Shown one piece after another: positions 46,301-55,604 of a DNA stretch of 64,000 bases. The stretch is from Leucobacter massiliensis. GTDB taxonomy: Bacteria > Actinomycetota > Actinomycetes > Actinomycetales > Microbacteriaceae. The notes under the pieces were generated by a model. That model saw only the letters and a program-made list of their open reading frames with translations, ran no database searches and had not been told where the DNA came from. The stretch's first letter is position 1; each line of letters starts with the position of its first letter. Location: the NCBI RefSeq assembly GCF_002982315.1, contig NZ_MWZD01000022.1, positions 1-64,000 of the forward strand, given 5' to 3'. Position numbers and translations under genes: made by a program.

Positions 46301-47440
46301 CTAGCGCGAGCCCGCGGGGGGCTCCGGTGTCGCCGCGGACGGCAGGGCCGCGCACTCCCGTTCGAACTGGACGGCGCGGGCCGCCCAGGACCAGGCGTCG
46401 ATGAAGCCTCGCGGAGCCGGATCGCCCGGCGCGCCGAGCAGGCGCAGGGTGGCTGCGGCCAGCTCGGCGGGATCTCGCCCGCTCGTGATCACCACGTTCG
46501 CGCCCTCCGCGCGCAAGGTCTCGGCCCCCGGCACCGGATAGGTGACGACCCTGCCGCTCTCGGCGATCGCTTCGAGCAGCGTCGTCTGAAAGCCCTCGGA
46601 GAGGGTGGTCGGGTTGATCAGCGTCGCACCCCGCAGCGCTCGCCGCACCTCGGACTGGGGCACCCGGCCGCGCACGGCGACCGCACCGCCCAGTCCCAGT
46701 GCGGCGAGGCGCTCGCGCAGCCGGGGCATGTCGGCGCCGTCGCCGAGCACCTCGCCCGTCGTGTCGCGGCCCGCGGCCCGGCATGCCGCCACCACCTCGA
46801 GGAAGGCCTCCCAGCCCTTTCCTGGCACCAGGCGGCCCACGAAGACGAGATGCCCGGGCCGGTCCGTGATCTGCTCGTCGGGGTCCTCTGCCGCGCGCAC
46901 CTCGATCGCGTTCGGGAAGACCGTCGCCTCCACCCCCGCGAGCCGCCTCACGAACTCCGTGACCTCGCGCGACACCCCGAGCACCCGGTCCGCTCCGCGC
47001 AGCACGGCCCGCCCCAGTGTGACGTCGACGGCCCGGCTGGCGAGGCCGATGATCCGCGAGTCGCTCGCCACGTGGTCGCTGCCGTGCTCGGTGTGGATCA
47101 CCGGGATCCCGGCGCGCCTGGCCGCCCGCCAGCCCACGAAGCTCATCGGGAAGAACCGCGTGTGCACCGACACCGCCTCGACGCCGCGCTCCCGCAGCAG
47201 CCGCGTGAGGCGCCGGCGGGTGCCCGGGCCGGGGAACCCCAGGATGTTCGCGATGCGGAAGTGCTCCGGCAGCGTCAGCACCTCGACCCGGTCGTCGCGC
47301 GACCATCCCGGCGTCTCGCCGAGCGTCACCACGAGCACCCGGTGCCCGCGCAGCGCCAGTTCTGCGGCGAGCGAGCGCACGTGCAGCTCGACCCCGCCCG
47401 TGCGCGGCGGGTAGTTGTTCACGACGAATGCGATGCGCAC
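46301..47440 (-). CDS. GT4 family glycosyltransferase
   Basis: 379 aa from the GTG behind GGAGGGAG; a longer frame runs into the divergent neighbour. GT-B fold with FVVNNYPPRTGGVELHV at the N-terminus (one short segment of it), HTEHGSDH in the acceptor half, VFVGRLVPGKGWE starting the donor half, and ESG/EGFQTTLLEAIA as EX7E-like motif. It transfers a hexose from a nucleotide donor, probably to a lipid-linked wall glycan. Divergent from the GT at 47624, with 183 bp between. Confidence 0.88.
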   Translation of the reverse strand: MRIAFVVNNYPPRTGGVELHVRSLAAELALRGHRVLVVTLGETPGWSRDDRVEVLTLPEHFRIANILGFPGPGTRRRLTRLLRERGVEAVSVHTRFFPMSFVGWRAARRAGIPVIHTEHGSDHVASDSRIIGLASRAVDVTLGRAVLRGADRVLGVSREVTEFVRRLAGVEATVFPNAIEVRAAEDPDEQITDRPGHLVFVGRLVPGKGWEAFLEVVAACRAAGRDTTGEVLGDGADMPRLRERLAALGLGGAVAVRGRVPQSEVRRALRGATLINPTTLSEGFQTTLLEAIAESGRVVTYPVPGAETLRAEGANVVITSGRDPAELAAATLRLLGAPGDPAPRGFIDAWSWAARAVQFERECAALPSAATPEPPAGSR

Positions 47441-47547
47441 CTCGGCTCCCTCCGCCGTGGTCCTTCCCGGCCTTTCGATAGTAGTGTCCCGGCTCGCCGC
47501 CCCCTCCCGGCGCACGCACCCTGCGCGCGATCCCGGCGACGAAGCTC

Positions 47548-47553
47548 TAGGGT
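47548..47553 (+). promoter_or_regulatory. Putative -10 box (TAGGGT) of the GT/flippase operon
   Basis: TAGGGT lies 70 bp before the TTG start at 47624; the ribosome site GGAGGAGG is present in the leader. Confidence 0.4.
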
Positions 47554-47623
47554 GTGTGAGAGAGAACATCGCGGGCCGCACGGTTCCCGGCCGACTGGTC
47601 GGCAGGGCGGCGGAGGAGGATCC

Positions 47624-48733
47624 TTGCGCATTCTGTACGTCTGCACCGACGCCGACATCGGCGGCGCCGAACGGCTGCTCGCGATGCTCGGCCGGCACCG
47701 CGACCCGCGCGACCGCACCCGCCTGGTCGTGCTCATGGGCCGGGGGACGCTCAGCGAGGAGCTCGACGCGGCCTTCGACGAGCTCGCCTATCTCGACACG
47801 CCGCCGAGCTCCCGCGACCTCCCGGGCATGGTCCGCGCGCTGAACGCGCAGATCCGCGACTTCGCGCCCGACATCGTCTCCTCCCACCTCTTCCACGCCG
47901 ATCTCGTGACCGCGCTGGCCCGCACCTCCGCTCCGCGCACCACGACCGTGCACACGCACGGCTTCGGCCCCGCGGATCACCCGCTCACCCGGCTCATCGC
48001 GCGCGCCGTCGGCCTGCTCTCCTGGCGTTTCGCCGCGGTGATCCCGTCGAGCGACAGCCCCGAGATGGCCCGATTCATCCGCTCCCTGCGCATGCGGAAG
48101 GTGGTCGCTCCGATCCTGAACGGCGCGGAGATCCCGGAGCGGCCCAGCTTCGACCCGGCGTCGCGCACCTTCGTCTCCATCGCCCGCAACCACCCCGTGA
48201 AAGGCCACGACGTGCTCTTCGGTGCCTTCGCGGACGTCGCCGAGCGGATTCCCGGCTGGCGCCTGCGCGCCTACGGGCCGGGGGTCGAACCCGGGGACGA
48301 GCGGATGCGGCAGCTCCTGCGCGAGACCGGGGCCGTGGAGCTCGCAGCGGAGGGGCGGATCGCGCTCGCCGGGCCCACCGCGCACCCCGAGCAGGCGCTC
48401 GCCGCAGCCTCGGCCCTGGTGATCTCGAGCCGCTACGGCGAAACCTCGCCGCTCGTGGGCGCCGAGGCCGCGGGGAGCGGGGTGCCCGTCATCACGAGCG
48501 ACATCGGCAACTGCCGGCAGTTCGCCGACGACCCTCGCTTCGCGGTTCCGGCGGGGGACCGAGCAGCCCTCGCCGAGGCGCTGCTCGGCTACGCGCGCCT
48601 CTCCGACGAGGAGCGGGGCGCGCTGAGCGCCGCCGCCCGGCGCCGCGCCGAGGAGCGGTACAGCCCGCAGCGGGTGGCCAACGACTACCGGGCCGTGTTC
48701 GCCACGCTGGTCGAGGGGTCGCGGAAGCGGTGA
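47624..48733 (+). CDS. GT4 family glycosyltransferase
   Basis: 369 aa with a TTG start directly after GGAGGAGGA. GT-B fold: VCTDADIGGAERLL at the N-terminus, HLFHADLVTALA, then SIARNHPVKGHDVL opening the donor domain and SSRYGETSPLVGAEA as the EX7E-type motif. Such enzymes extend capsule or wall glycans. Its stop overlaps the GTG start of a flippase, so glycan assembly and translocation are coupled in one transcript (47624-53249), followed by two DUF2142 genes. Confidence 0.88.
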   Translation: MRILYVCTDADIGGAERLLAMLGRHRDPRDRTRLVVLMGRGTLSEELDAAFDELAYLDTPPSSRDLPGMVRALNAQIRDFAPDIVSSHLFHADLVTALARTSAPRTTTVHTHGFGPADHPLTRLIARAVGLLSWRFAAVIPSSDSPEMARFIRSLRMRKVVAPILNGAEIPERPSFDPASRTFVSIARNHPVKGHDVLFGAFADVAERIPGWRLRAYGPGVEPGDERMRQLLRETGAVELAAEGRIALAGPTAHPEQALAAASALVISSRYGETSPLVGAEAAGSGVPVITSDIGNCRQFADDPRFAVPAGDRAALAEALLGYARLSDEERGALSAAARRRAEERYSPQRVANDYRAVFATLVEGSRKR

Positions 48734-49974
48734 ACGGCGGGGGAGTGCTCTCGCGCGCGGTTCTCTCGACCGTGGGCATGGGCGTGCAGGGCGTCGCCCG
48801 CTTCGCCTACACGATCGTGATCGGACGGCTCGCGGGGCCCGAGAGCCTGGGCGAGGTCAGCGCCCTGCTCTCGCTCGCGGTGTACGCCTCGCTGTTCTGG
48901 CCGGCCGCCGCCGGGGTCGCGGCCTCGCGTTTCCTGCCCGACCCGCTGCTGGCGGGCCCCGCGATGCGCGTGCTCAAGCGCAGTTTCGCCGTCTCGGTGG
49001 CGCTGCTCGCGATCGCCTCCGCGCTCGCCGCGGTGCTGCTCGGCAGCGGGGCGGCAGAGGTGCTGGGCGCGGTGGCACTGGTCGTCGGCTATTCGGGGTA
49101 TGTGTTCGCGCGCGGTGCGCTGCTGGGTGAGGACCGGGTGGGCCGCGCCGCCGTCGTCGACACGCTCACCTCCCTCGTCGCGATCACGGCGCTCGTGCTG
49201 GTGCTCATCTCCGGATGGGACTGGGCGCTGCTCCTGCCGCTCGCCGCGGGCTACGCGCTGTTCGCGCTTGCCGGGTGGCCGCGCGCCGGGAGCTCGGCCG
49301 GCCCGGCGGAGCGTCGGGAGGTGCTCGGCTTCACGCGGGACTCGGCCATCGCGCTGCTGGCGACGGGCGGCCTGCTTCCCGCAACGATGGTGTTCGTGCG
49401 AGCCTTCGAGTCGCCGCAGCTCGCGGGCCTCTTCGCGGCGGGCCTGTCGCTCGCGACGCCCGCCAATCTCGTCGCCCAGTCCGTCAACCAGGTGCTCGTC
49501 CCGCACTTCGCGCGCATGCTCGGCGGGCCGGCGGAGGCGATCCGGCGTTCGCACCGGCGGGTGTTCGTCGTCACCCTGCTCGGATTCGCGGCCGTGTTCG
49601 GCGCGCTCATCGCGCTCGCGCCCTGGATCCTCACCCTCTTCTACGGCGACCGCTACCGCGACGGCACCCTCAGCATGCAGCTCATGCTGCTCGCGGTGGC
49701 CGCCATGTCGGTCATGTCGGCACCCGCGGCCTACCTCACGGCCGTGGGCAGGCAGGGCCTGTACGCGAGGATCTGGCTCCTCGCAACGATCGCCGGCACC
49801 GCCGTGATGCTCGCGGCATCGCCGGCGTGGGGGCAGTGGGGCGCCCTCGCCGGGTTCCTGCTCGGCGCGGTGGGCGGATCGACGGCGGTGGTCGTCTGCG
49901 GGCTGCGGCTCGCCCCGCGTCCCGCCGCCGCCCCAGAGACGGGCGGAACCGGAGCAGCGGCGGAAAGCGCCTAG
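48730..49974 (+). CDS. Polysaccharide flippase (Wzx/MviN-like, MOP superfamily)
   Basis: 414 aa, GTG overlapping the previous stop. About 12 hydrophobic helices with the N-terminal pattern ARFAYTIVIGRLAGPESLG typical of oligosaccharide flippases. It should move undecaprenyl-linked oligosaccharides to the outer face of the membrane. A second, less similar flippase is encoded on the other strand at 53336-54571. C-terminal ~20 residues are Ala/Gly rich and unfolded. Confidence 0.85.
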   Translation: MNGGGVLSRAVLSTVGMGVQGVARFAYTIVIGRLAGPESLGEVSALLSLAVYASLFWPAAAGVAASRFLPDPLLAGPAMRVLKRSFAVSVALLAIASALAAVLLGSGAAEVLGAVALVVGYSGYVFARGALLGEDRVGRAAVVDTLTSLVAITALVLVLISGWDWALLLPLAAGYALFALAGWPRAGSSAGPAERREVLGFTRDSAIALLATGGLLPATMVFVRAFESPQLAGLFAAGLSLATPANLVAQSVNQVLVPHFARMLGGPAEAIRRSHRRVFVVTLLGFAAVFGALIALAPWILTLFYGDRYRDGTLSMQLMLLAVAAMSVMSAPAAYLTAVGRQGLYARIWLLATIAGTAVMLAASPAWGQWGALAGFLLGAVGGSTAVVVCGLRLAPRPAAAPETGGTGAAAESA

Positions 49975-49977
49975 AAT
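49972..49977 (+). promoter_or_regulatory. Putative -10 box (TAGAAT) of the DUF2142 pair
   Basis: TAGAAT overlaps the flippase stop region and would give a leader of ~120 nt before 50107. Confidence 0.35.
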
Positions 49978-50106
49978 CGACTGCGGGCGCGAAGCTTGCG
50001 GGGTCCCTTCACGCGTGGATTCCGGGCAGCGGGTGGCAACTCCCGCGCGAGCCGAGCGCACATCCCGACCGCATCTCCCGCACCGACACCCGGAGCCGCC
50101 CGCAGC

Positions 50107-51648
50107 ATGACCTCGCCCAAGCGCATCCTCGCCGTCCTCGGCATCGTGCTCGCAGCGCTCGTCGCCTTCGGGGCGTGGGCGCTCTCCTCGCCCGTCGGCG
50201 CGACCCCCGACGAAGACTTCCACCTCGCCAGCATCTGGTGCGGCAGCGGCGAGCGGGAGGGGCTGTGCGGTGCGGGTTCGGTGCCGGAGAACCGGGCCAT
50301 CCCCGACAAGATCGCCGAGTCGATCTGCTACGCCCACGAGGGGGACCGGAGCGCCGCGTGCCAGGGGGAGGGTTTCCTCGACAGCGGCTTCGGCCTCGAG
50401 GACTCCCGTCGCGTGAACTCGAACGGGCAATACCCCACCGGCTACTACTTCTGGACCTCCTTCCTCGCGAGTGACAACCTCGCGGTGTCGACGCTCGTGA
50501 TGCGCTTCGCGCACGCGCTGCTGTTCACGGTGCTCGCCGTCGCCACCTGGCTGCTGCTGCCGCGTGCGAACCGGGTTGCGCTGCTCGGCGCCGTCGCCAT
50601 CACCTTCGTGCCGCTGGGCATGTTCCTCATCCCCTCCGTCAATCCGAGCGGCTGGTCGATCGCCTCGGGGGCGCTGCTGCTGCCCGCGCTCCTCGGATAT
50701 CTCACCACCACGGGGCGGCGCAGCTGGGCGCTCGGCGGGCTCGCGATCGTCGCCGCGCTGCTCGGCCTCGGGGCCAGGGGCGACAGCGCCGCCTACGCGG
50801 TGGTGGCCGTGCTCGCCGCACTCGTACTCGCATTCCGCCCCACGATCGAGTTCCTGCTGCGGGCGATCCTGCCCCTCGCGATCATCCTCGCCTCGGCGTT
50901 CACCTTCCTCACCGCCGGGCAGACGGGGCTCGCGCTCGACGGCATGACGCAGAACGGCTTCGAGTTCCTGAGCCCGCGCATCCTGCTCTTCGAGAATGTG
51001 CTCGACCTCCCCGAGCTCTACGCCGGGGTGTTCGGCCAGAACTTCGATTCGAGCGACTACACGGGGCTGGGCTGGCTCGACACCCCGCTGCCCGCCGCCG
51101 TCTGGGCTCCGACCACCTTCGTCTTCGCGGCGGTGATCCTCACCGCGATCGCGCGCTTCGACTGGCGCCGCGCCGTCGCGCTCCTCGGGGTGGGCCTCGC
51201 GGCCGCGGCCATCCCGCTCTACATCCACTTCCAGAGCCACGTGCCCATCGGCTTCCAGGTGCAGCCGCGATACGTGATGCCGCTGCTCATCGTCTTCGCC
51301 GCCGTGGCGCTCTCGCCCAGTCCCGACGGTCACGTGCGGCTACTGCGGCTGCCCCGGCTCACCCGCGTGCAGTGGTGGATCGTGGCCGGGCTGCTGAGCC
51401 TCGCGAACTCGGTCGCGCTCTTCAGCAATATGCGCCGCTACGTCTCGCCCGGCAACTTCAACCTGAACGACGGCGACTGGTGGTGGCGCTCGGCGCCCCC
51501 GCCGATGCTCGTGTGGCTGATCGGCTCGCTCGCCTTCGCGGCGCTCACGGTCGTGCTGGTGGGCCTGCTGCGACGCAACGGTGAGACCGAACGTGCGGCG
51601 GAGTCCGTGACGGTGCCGCAGTCCGTGCGATCGGGGGCCGTGGCATGA
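50107..51648 (+). CDS. DUF2142 polytopic membrane protein, copy 1
   Basis: 513 aa from the ATG with CGGAG upstream; a start at 49996 would fall in the predicted leader. About 12 hydrophobic helices. The first extracytoplasmic loop has DEDFHLASIWCGSG, with Cys-containing repeats (LCGAGS, ICYAHE, ACQGE), typical of DUF2142. The Asp-Glu pair after the first helix and the overall topology resemble GT-C glycosyltransferases, which use polyprenyl-phosphate sugars on the outer face. The function is not established. Overlaps copy 2 by ATGA. Confidence 0.85.
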   Translation: MTSPKRILAVLGIVLAALVAFGAWALSSPVGATPDEDFHLASIWCGSGEREGLCGAGSVPENRAIPDKIAESICYAHEGDRSAACQGEGFLDSGFGLEDSRRVNSNGQYPTGYYFWTSFLASDNLAVSTLVMRFAHALLFTVLAVATWLLLPRANRVALLGAVAITFVPLGMFLIPSVNPSGWSIASGALLLPALLGYLTTTGRRSWALGGLAIVAALLGLGARGDSAAYAVVAVLAALVLAFRPTIEFLLRAILPLAIILASAFTFLTAGQTGLALDGMTQNGFEFLSPRILLFENVLDLPELYAGVFGQNFDSSDYTGLGWLDTPLPAAVWAPTTFVFAAVILTAIARFDWRRAVALLGVGLAAAAIPLYIHFQSHVPIGFQVQPRYVMPLLIVFAAVALSPSPDGHVRLLRLPRLTRVQWWIVAGLLSLANSVALFSNMRRYVSPGNFNLNDGDWWWRSAPPPMLVWLIGSLAFAALTVVLVGLLRRNGETERAAESVTVPQSVRSGAVA

Positions 51649-53249
51649 GCGCGGGGAATGCCCCGATGGGCGGGGGCGAGGACGTGAAGGAGACCGTGGT
51701 GCGGGACACGGCCAGGGCCGCGGCGGAGCCCGGTGTGTCCGGGCGGCGCACCGCGCTGTTCGCGGTGCTCGCCGGCCTGCTGCTGATGCTCACCTTCGGC
51801 GCCTGGGCGCTCTCCTCCCCGGTCGGCGCGAGCCCCGATGAGGACTTCCACATCGCGAGCATCTGGTGCGGCAGCGGGGAGCGAGAGGGCCTGTGCGGCG
51901 CGGGATCGAGCGCCGACACCCGCATGGTCCCCGACACGATCGAACGCGCCATCTGCTACGCGCATGAGCCGAGCCGCAGCGCCGCCTGCCAGGGCGGCGA
52001 CTTCCTCGACGGGCGCTTCGGCCTGACCGAGAGCGACCGGGTGAACGGTGACGGTCTCTACCCCTCGGGCTACTACTTCTGGACCTCGCTGCTCGCGAGC
52101 GACAATCTGGTGCTGTCGGTGCTCGCGATGCGCTTCGCGCAGGCACTGCTGTTCTCGGTGCTGGCGGTGGGGCTGTGGCTGCTGCTGCCGCGCGCGAACC
52201 GGCTCGCCTACGCGGGCGGGATCGTGGCCACCTTCGTACCCTTCGGGCTCTTCCTGATTCCCTCGATCAACCCGAGCGGCTGGGCGATCGCCTCGGCAGC
52301 GCTGCTGCTGCCCGCGCTGCTCGGCTTCTTCGCGTCCGAGGGCCGCCGGGCCTGGGCACTCGGTGGCTACGCGGCGCTCGCTGCGCTGCTCGGGCTCGGT
52401 GCCCGGGGCGACAGCGCCGCCTACACGGTGATCGCGGTGCTCGCTGCGCTGGCACTGAGCTGGGAGCACTCGCGGCGCTTCTGGCTGCGCGCGATCATCC
52501 CGTTCGGCGTGATCGTGGCGGCGGCGGTCGCGTTCCTCAGTGCGAACCAGACCGGCTCCGCGCTCGGCGGCGGCATGGCGATCGACGGAGCCGCCGAGGT
52601 GCCCAAGCGCGCGCTGCTCGTGGGCAACCTCTTCGACCTGCCGGAGCTGTTCTTCGGCGTGCTCGGCCAGAACTTCGACGACAGCCCCTACACCGGTCTC
52701 GGCTGGCTCGACACCCCGCTGCCGGCGCTCGTCTGGCTGCCCACCACCTTCGTCTTCTCGGCCGTGCTGTTCACCGCGCTCGCCCATTTCGACTGGCGCA
52801 AGACGGTCGCGGTGCTCGGCGTGGCTTCCGCCACGGTGGCGATCCCGCTGCTGCTGCTCGTGCAGAACGGGGTGCGCGTGGGCTGGCAGGTGCAGCCACG
52901 CTACATCATGCCGCTCATCATCATGCTCGTGATCGTGGCGCTCGCCCCGAGCCGCGGACCGGGCGGGGAGTGGCGGCGCCCGGGATTCAGCCCGGCGCAG
53001 TGCTGGACGGCGGCGGCCCTGCTGACGGTCGCGAACTCGGTGGCGCTCTATACGAATCTGCGCCGCTACGTCGCCCCTGCGGAGCCCCGCCTGGGCGCGT
53101 CGGTCGACTGGTGGTGGCGGTCCGCGCCGCCGCCCGAGTTCGTCTGGTTCGCGGGCTCCGTGGCCTTCGCAGCCCTGGCCGTGCTGCTCGTGCTGCTCGC
53201 GCACCCGGGGCTGCGGCTCCGCCGGACCGGCACGCACCACCTGAGCTGA
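51645..53249 (+). CDS. DUF2142 polytopic membrane protein, copy 2
   Basis: 534 aa, ATGA overlap with copy 1. It parallels copy 1 along its whole length (SSPVGASPDEDF, IWCGSGEREGLCGAGS, YYFWTSLLASDNL, GLGWLDTPLPA), so the two are tandem duplicates; its N-terminus is ~30 residues longer. If the family are GT-C enzymes, the pair could add two sugars in sequence outside the membrane using the polyprenyl donors made by the GT2/DUF2304 cassettes nearby. This last step is inference. Confidence 0.85.
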   Translation: MSAGNAPMGGGEDVKETVVRDTARAAAEPGVSGRRTALFAVLAGLLLMLTFGAWALSSPVGASPDEDFHIASIWCGSGEREGLCGAGSSADTRMVPDTIERAICYAHEPSRSAACQGGDFLDGRFGLTESDRVNGDGLYPSGYYFWTSLLASDNLVLSVLAMRFAQALLFSVLAVGLWLLLPRANRLAYAGGIVATFVPFGLFLIPSINPSGWAIASAALLLPALLGFFASEGRRAWALGGYAALAALLGLGARGDSAAYTVIAVLAALALSWEHSRRFWLRAIIPFGVIVAAAVAFLSANQTGSALGGGMAIDGAAEVPKRALLVGNLFDLPELFFGVLGQNFDDSPYTGLGWLDTPLPALVWLPTTFVFSAVLFTALAHFDWRKTVAVLGVASATVAIPLLLLVQNGVRVGWQVQPRYIMPLIIMLVIVALAPSRGPGGEWRRPGFSPAQCWTAAALLTVANSVALYTNLRRYVAPAEPRLGASVDWWWRSAPPPEFVWFAGSVAFAALAVLLVLLAHPGLRLRRTGTHHLS

Positions 53250-53296
53250 GCGGATCCACGCCGCCGGCCGTGCGGGCCCGGCGGGAACGTGCGGAT

Positions 53297-53322
53297 CCGG
53301 CGGAGGAGACGTGTTCCGCCGG
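53297..53322. terminator. Hairpin between convergent genes
   Basis: CCGGCGGA and TCCGCCGG form an 8-bp perfect stem around a 10-nt loop; a second 7-bp hairpin (53261-53284) is adjacent. They separate the DUF2142 gene from the converging flippase gene. Confidence 0.55.
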
Positions 53323-53335
53323 GCGGACGCCGCGG

Positions 53336-54571
53336 TCAACGATCGCGGGTGACGGCGAGGTGCACGACCGCACCGAGCAGCGGGCCCGCGAGCAGCGCGA
53401 TCACCACGCGTGCCTCGAGTGGGAGCGGCAGCAGGGCGAGCAGCGCGAGCGCGAGGACCGCGGCGGCCAGCCAGCCCGCCGCGAACGCGGTGTGGCGTTC
53501 GCGGGCGAGCGCTGCGGCGCCGGTCGCGGTGAGTACGCCCAGCGCGCCGGCAGCGGCGACGAGCCCCGCGAGCGTCGCCGAGGACAGCACGAAGCCCTCA
53601 CCGAAGAAGCGGGCGAGCAGCGGCCCGCCCCACAGCCACACGAATGCGGCGACGAGGCCGGTGAGCGCGGCGACGATGCCGAGCACCGCGGCGAGCAGCC
53701 TGCCGCGCCCCTCGCGCACCGCGCTGAGCCGGGCGATGAGCATGCTCTGCAGTGCGGTGAGGGGGACCAGGATCGGAGCCCGGGTGAGCGTGACGGCGAG
53801 GATCACTGCCCCGAGCGTCGCCGCGTCCGTGCGCCCGAACAGCGAGAGGAACACCGGGAAGCCGTTGATCAGGATCGCGGTGGCGACGGAGGCGGCGAGC
53901 GTGCGCGCCGTGTTGGCGGCGAGCCTGCCCGGGGTTCCGGCCACGATGGCGCGGGCGCGGATCACCCGGCGGTTGCCGAGCACGACGATCGCGAGCGATA
54001 CGGGGAAGGGGATCGCCACCGCCCAGGCGAGCGCGGTGCCGTCGAGCCCGAGGGCGAGCGCGAGCGCGACGAGGGCGAGGCGGAGCGCCCCGTCGATCAC
54101 GGCGAGCAGCGAGAACGGCCCCCAGCGCCCGGAACCGGCGAGGATCCCGTTCGTGGCGGCGACGAGCGCGTAGCTCGCGACCGCGAGGGCGAGCGGGAAG
54201 CCCCAGCCGCCGGCGCCGGGTCCGAACAGGGCTTCGCTCCAGACGGGGCTGCTGGCGCCGACCGCCACGAGCAGGGTCGCGGCGACCACGAGCGCGAAGG
54301 CGAGCACGGAGGTGAGCGGCCCGCGCGCGGGGTCGTCCTCGTCGGTGGCGGGAGCGGCCGCGACGGCGCGAGTCGACTCCTGCTGCACGCCGAAGAGCAC
54401 GGCGACGACCATGAACAGCGCCGCCCAGTAGACCGAGAACTGCGCGTAGCCGGCGGGGCCCAGCGCGGGGGCGACGATCAGCAGCACGATGAAGCTGCTT
54501 GCGGCCGACACCACGGTGCCGGCGAGCACGAGGATCAGTCCCGAGCGCGTGCGCGCGGCGGAGTCGGTCAC
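53336..54571 (-). CDS. Polysaccharide flippase-like MOP superfamily protein
   Basis: 411 aa, GTG start. About 12 hydrophobic helices with FSVYWAALFMVVAVLFGVQQE near the start, the pattern of actinobacterial polysaccharide transporters. It is divergent from the GT2 gene at 54696. With the flippase at 48730 it forms a second, separate exporter, suggesting more than one lipid-linked glycan is made here. No fused domain. Confidence 0.82.
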   Translation of the reverse strand: MTDSAARTRSGLILVLAGTVVSAASSFIVLLIVAPALGPAGYAQFSVYWAALFMVVAVLFGVQQESTRAVAAAPATDEDDPARGPLTSVLAFALVVAATLLVAVGASSPVWSEALFGPGAGGWGFPLALAVASYALVAATNGILAGSGRWGPFSLLAVIDGALRLALVALALALGLDGTALAWAVAIPFPVSLAIVVLGNRRVIRARAIVAGTPGRLAANTARTLAASVATAILINGFPVFLSLFGRTDAATLGAVILAVTLTRAPILVPLTALQSMLIARLSAVREGRGRLLAAVLGIVAALTGLVAAFVWLWGGPLLARFFGEGFVLSSATLAGLVAAAGALGVLTATGAAALARERHTAFAAGWLAAAVLALALLALLPLPLEARVVIALLAGPLLGAVVHLAVTRDR

Positions 54572-54637
54572 GTCGGGGTCCCCCTGCTTCGATCACGGCC
54601 GCGAGCGGAGTGCGGCGCCTCTGCGGTCGCGCCGGGA

Positions 54638-54643
54638 TAGGAT
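54638..54643 (+). promoter_or_regulatory. Putative -10 box (TAGGAT) of the GT2 gene at 54696
   Basis: TAGGAT lies in the divergent region 53 bp before the GTG start; no clear -35. Confidence 0.35.
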
Positions 54644-54695
54644 TGGAGTTCGCGCGACCAGGCATCATTATCTCAGGGGACGGAGCGGCAGCGGC

Positions 54696-55583
54696 GTGAC
54701 CATCGACATCCTCATGCCCTACTATGGCGACCCCGGGCAGCTGCAGGAGGCCGTGAAGAGCGTGCTCGCGCAGCGCGATCCCGACTGGCGACTCGTGGTG
54801 CTCGATGATTGCTACCCGCACTGGGAAGCCGAGCCGTGGGTGACGGGCATCGACGATCCGCGGGTCGTCTTCGAGCGCAACCCCCGGAACCTGGGGGTGA
54901 GCGGCTCCTTCGACCGCTCCATCGACCTTGCCGCGGCCGACTACCTCGTGATCATGGGCTGCGACGACCGCATGCTGCCCGACTACATCGGCACGGTGCG
55001 GCGGGCGATCGAGCGTTTCGACCGGCCCGAGTTCGTCCAGCCCGGCGTGCGGATCATCGACGAGCACGGGGCCGCGAGCCATCCGCTCGTGGACCGCGTG
55101 AAGGGCTGGGTGCGCCCGCGCGTGCCTGCCGGCGGCGCGCTGCTCGGCGGCGAGCCGGTGATGACCACCCTGCTGCGGGGCGACTGGTCCTACTTCCCGT
55201 CGATCTGCTGGCGCCGCGACGTGCTCGCGAAGCACCGCTTCTCGCCCGAGTACGAGATCACCCTCGACCTGGTGCTGAAGACGGACATCCTGCTGGAGGG
55301 CGGGCGCCTCGCACTGCTGCCCGAGGTCGTGTTCGAGTATCGCCGGCACGCGGCCAGTGCCTCCTCGTACACGGCGAAGGACGGCAGCCGCTTCGACGAG
55401 GAGCGCGCCTTCTACCGCTCGGCGGAGCCGCGCCTGCGCGCGAAGGGCTGGCCCCGCGCCGCACGGGCGGCGCGCATCCGGCTCACCTCCCGGCTCAACG
55501 CGCTGTCGAAGCTGCCCGGGGCGCTGCTGTCGCGCGACGGCTCGGCGATCCGCACCCTCGCCCGCTACGCCTTCGCGCGGTGA
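54696..55583 (+). CDS. GT2 family glycosyltransferase
   Basis: 295 aa from the GTG behind a GGGGACGGAG region; the upstream open frame lies in the divergent gap. GT-A fold: ILMPYYGDPGQLQ, VVLDDCYPHWEAEP, RNPRNLGVSGSFDRSI and IMGCDDRMLPDY in the metal-site position, where the usual DxD is replaced by CDD. Family members work in capsule and O-antigen-like loci. It precedes the second GT2/DUF2304 cassette by 21 bp. Confidence 0.87.
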   Translation: MTIDILMPYYGDPGQLQEAVKSVLAQRDPDWRLVVLDDCYPHWEAEPWVTGIDDPRVVFERNPRNLGVSGSFDRSIDLAAADYLVIMGCDDRMLPDYIGTVRRAIERFDRPEFVQPGVRIIDEHGAASHPLVDRVKGWVRPRVPAGGALLGGEPVMTTLLRGDWSYFPSICWRRDVLAKHRFSPEYEITLDLVLKTDILLEGGRLALLPEVVFEYRRHAASASSYTAKDGSRFDEERAFYRSAEPRLRAKGWPRAARAARIRLTSRLNALSKLPGALLSRDGSAIRTLARYAFAR

Positions 55584-55591
55584 GAGCCGGA

Positions 55592-55597
55592 TAGACT
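55592..55597 (+). promoter_or_regulatory. -10 box (TAGACT) of the GT2/DUF2304 cassette, leaderless type
   Basis: TAGACT is followed by 7 nt and the ATG at 55605, so the cassette can be transcribed separately from the GT2 gene upstream. Confidence 0.55.
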
Positions 55598-55604
55598 GAG
55601 CGCC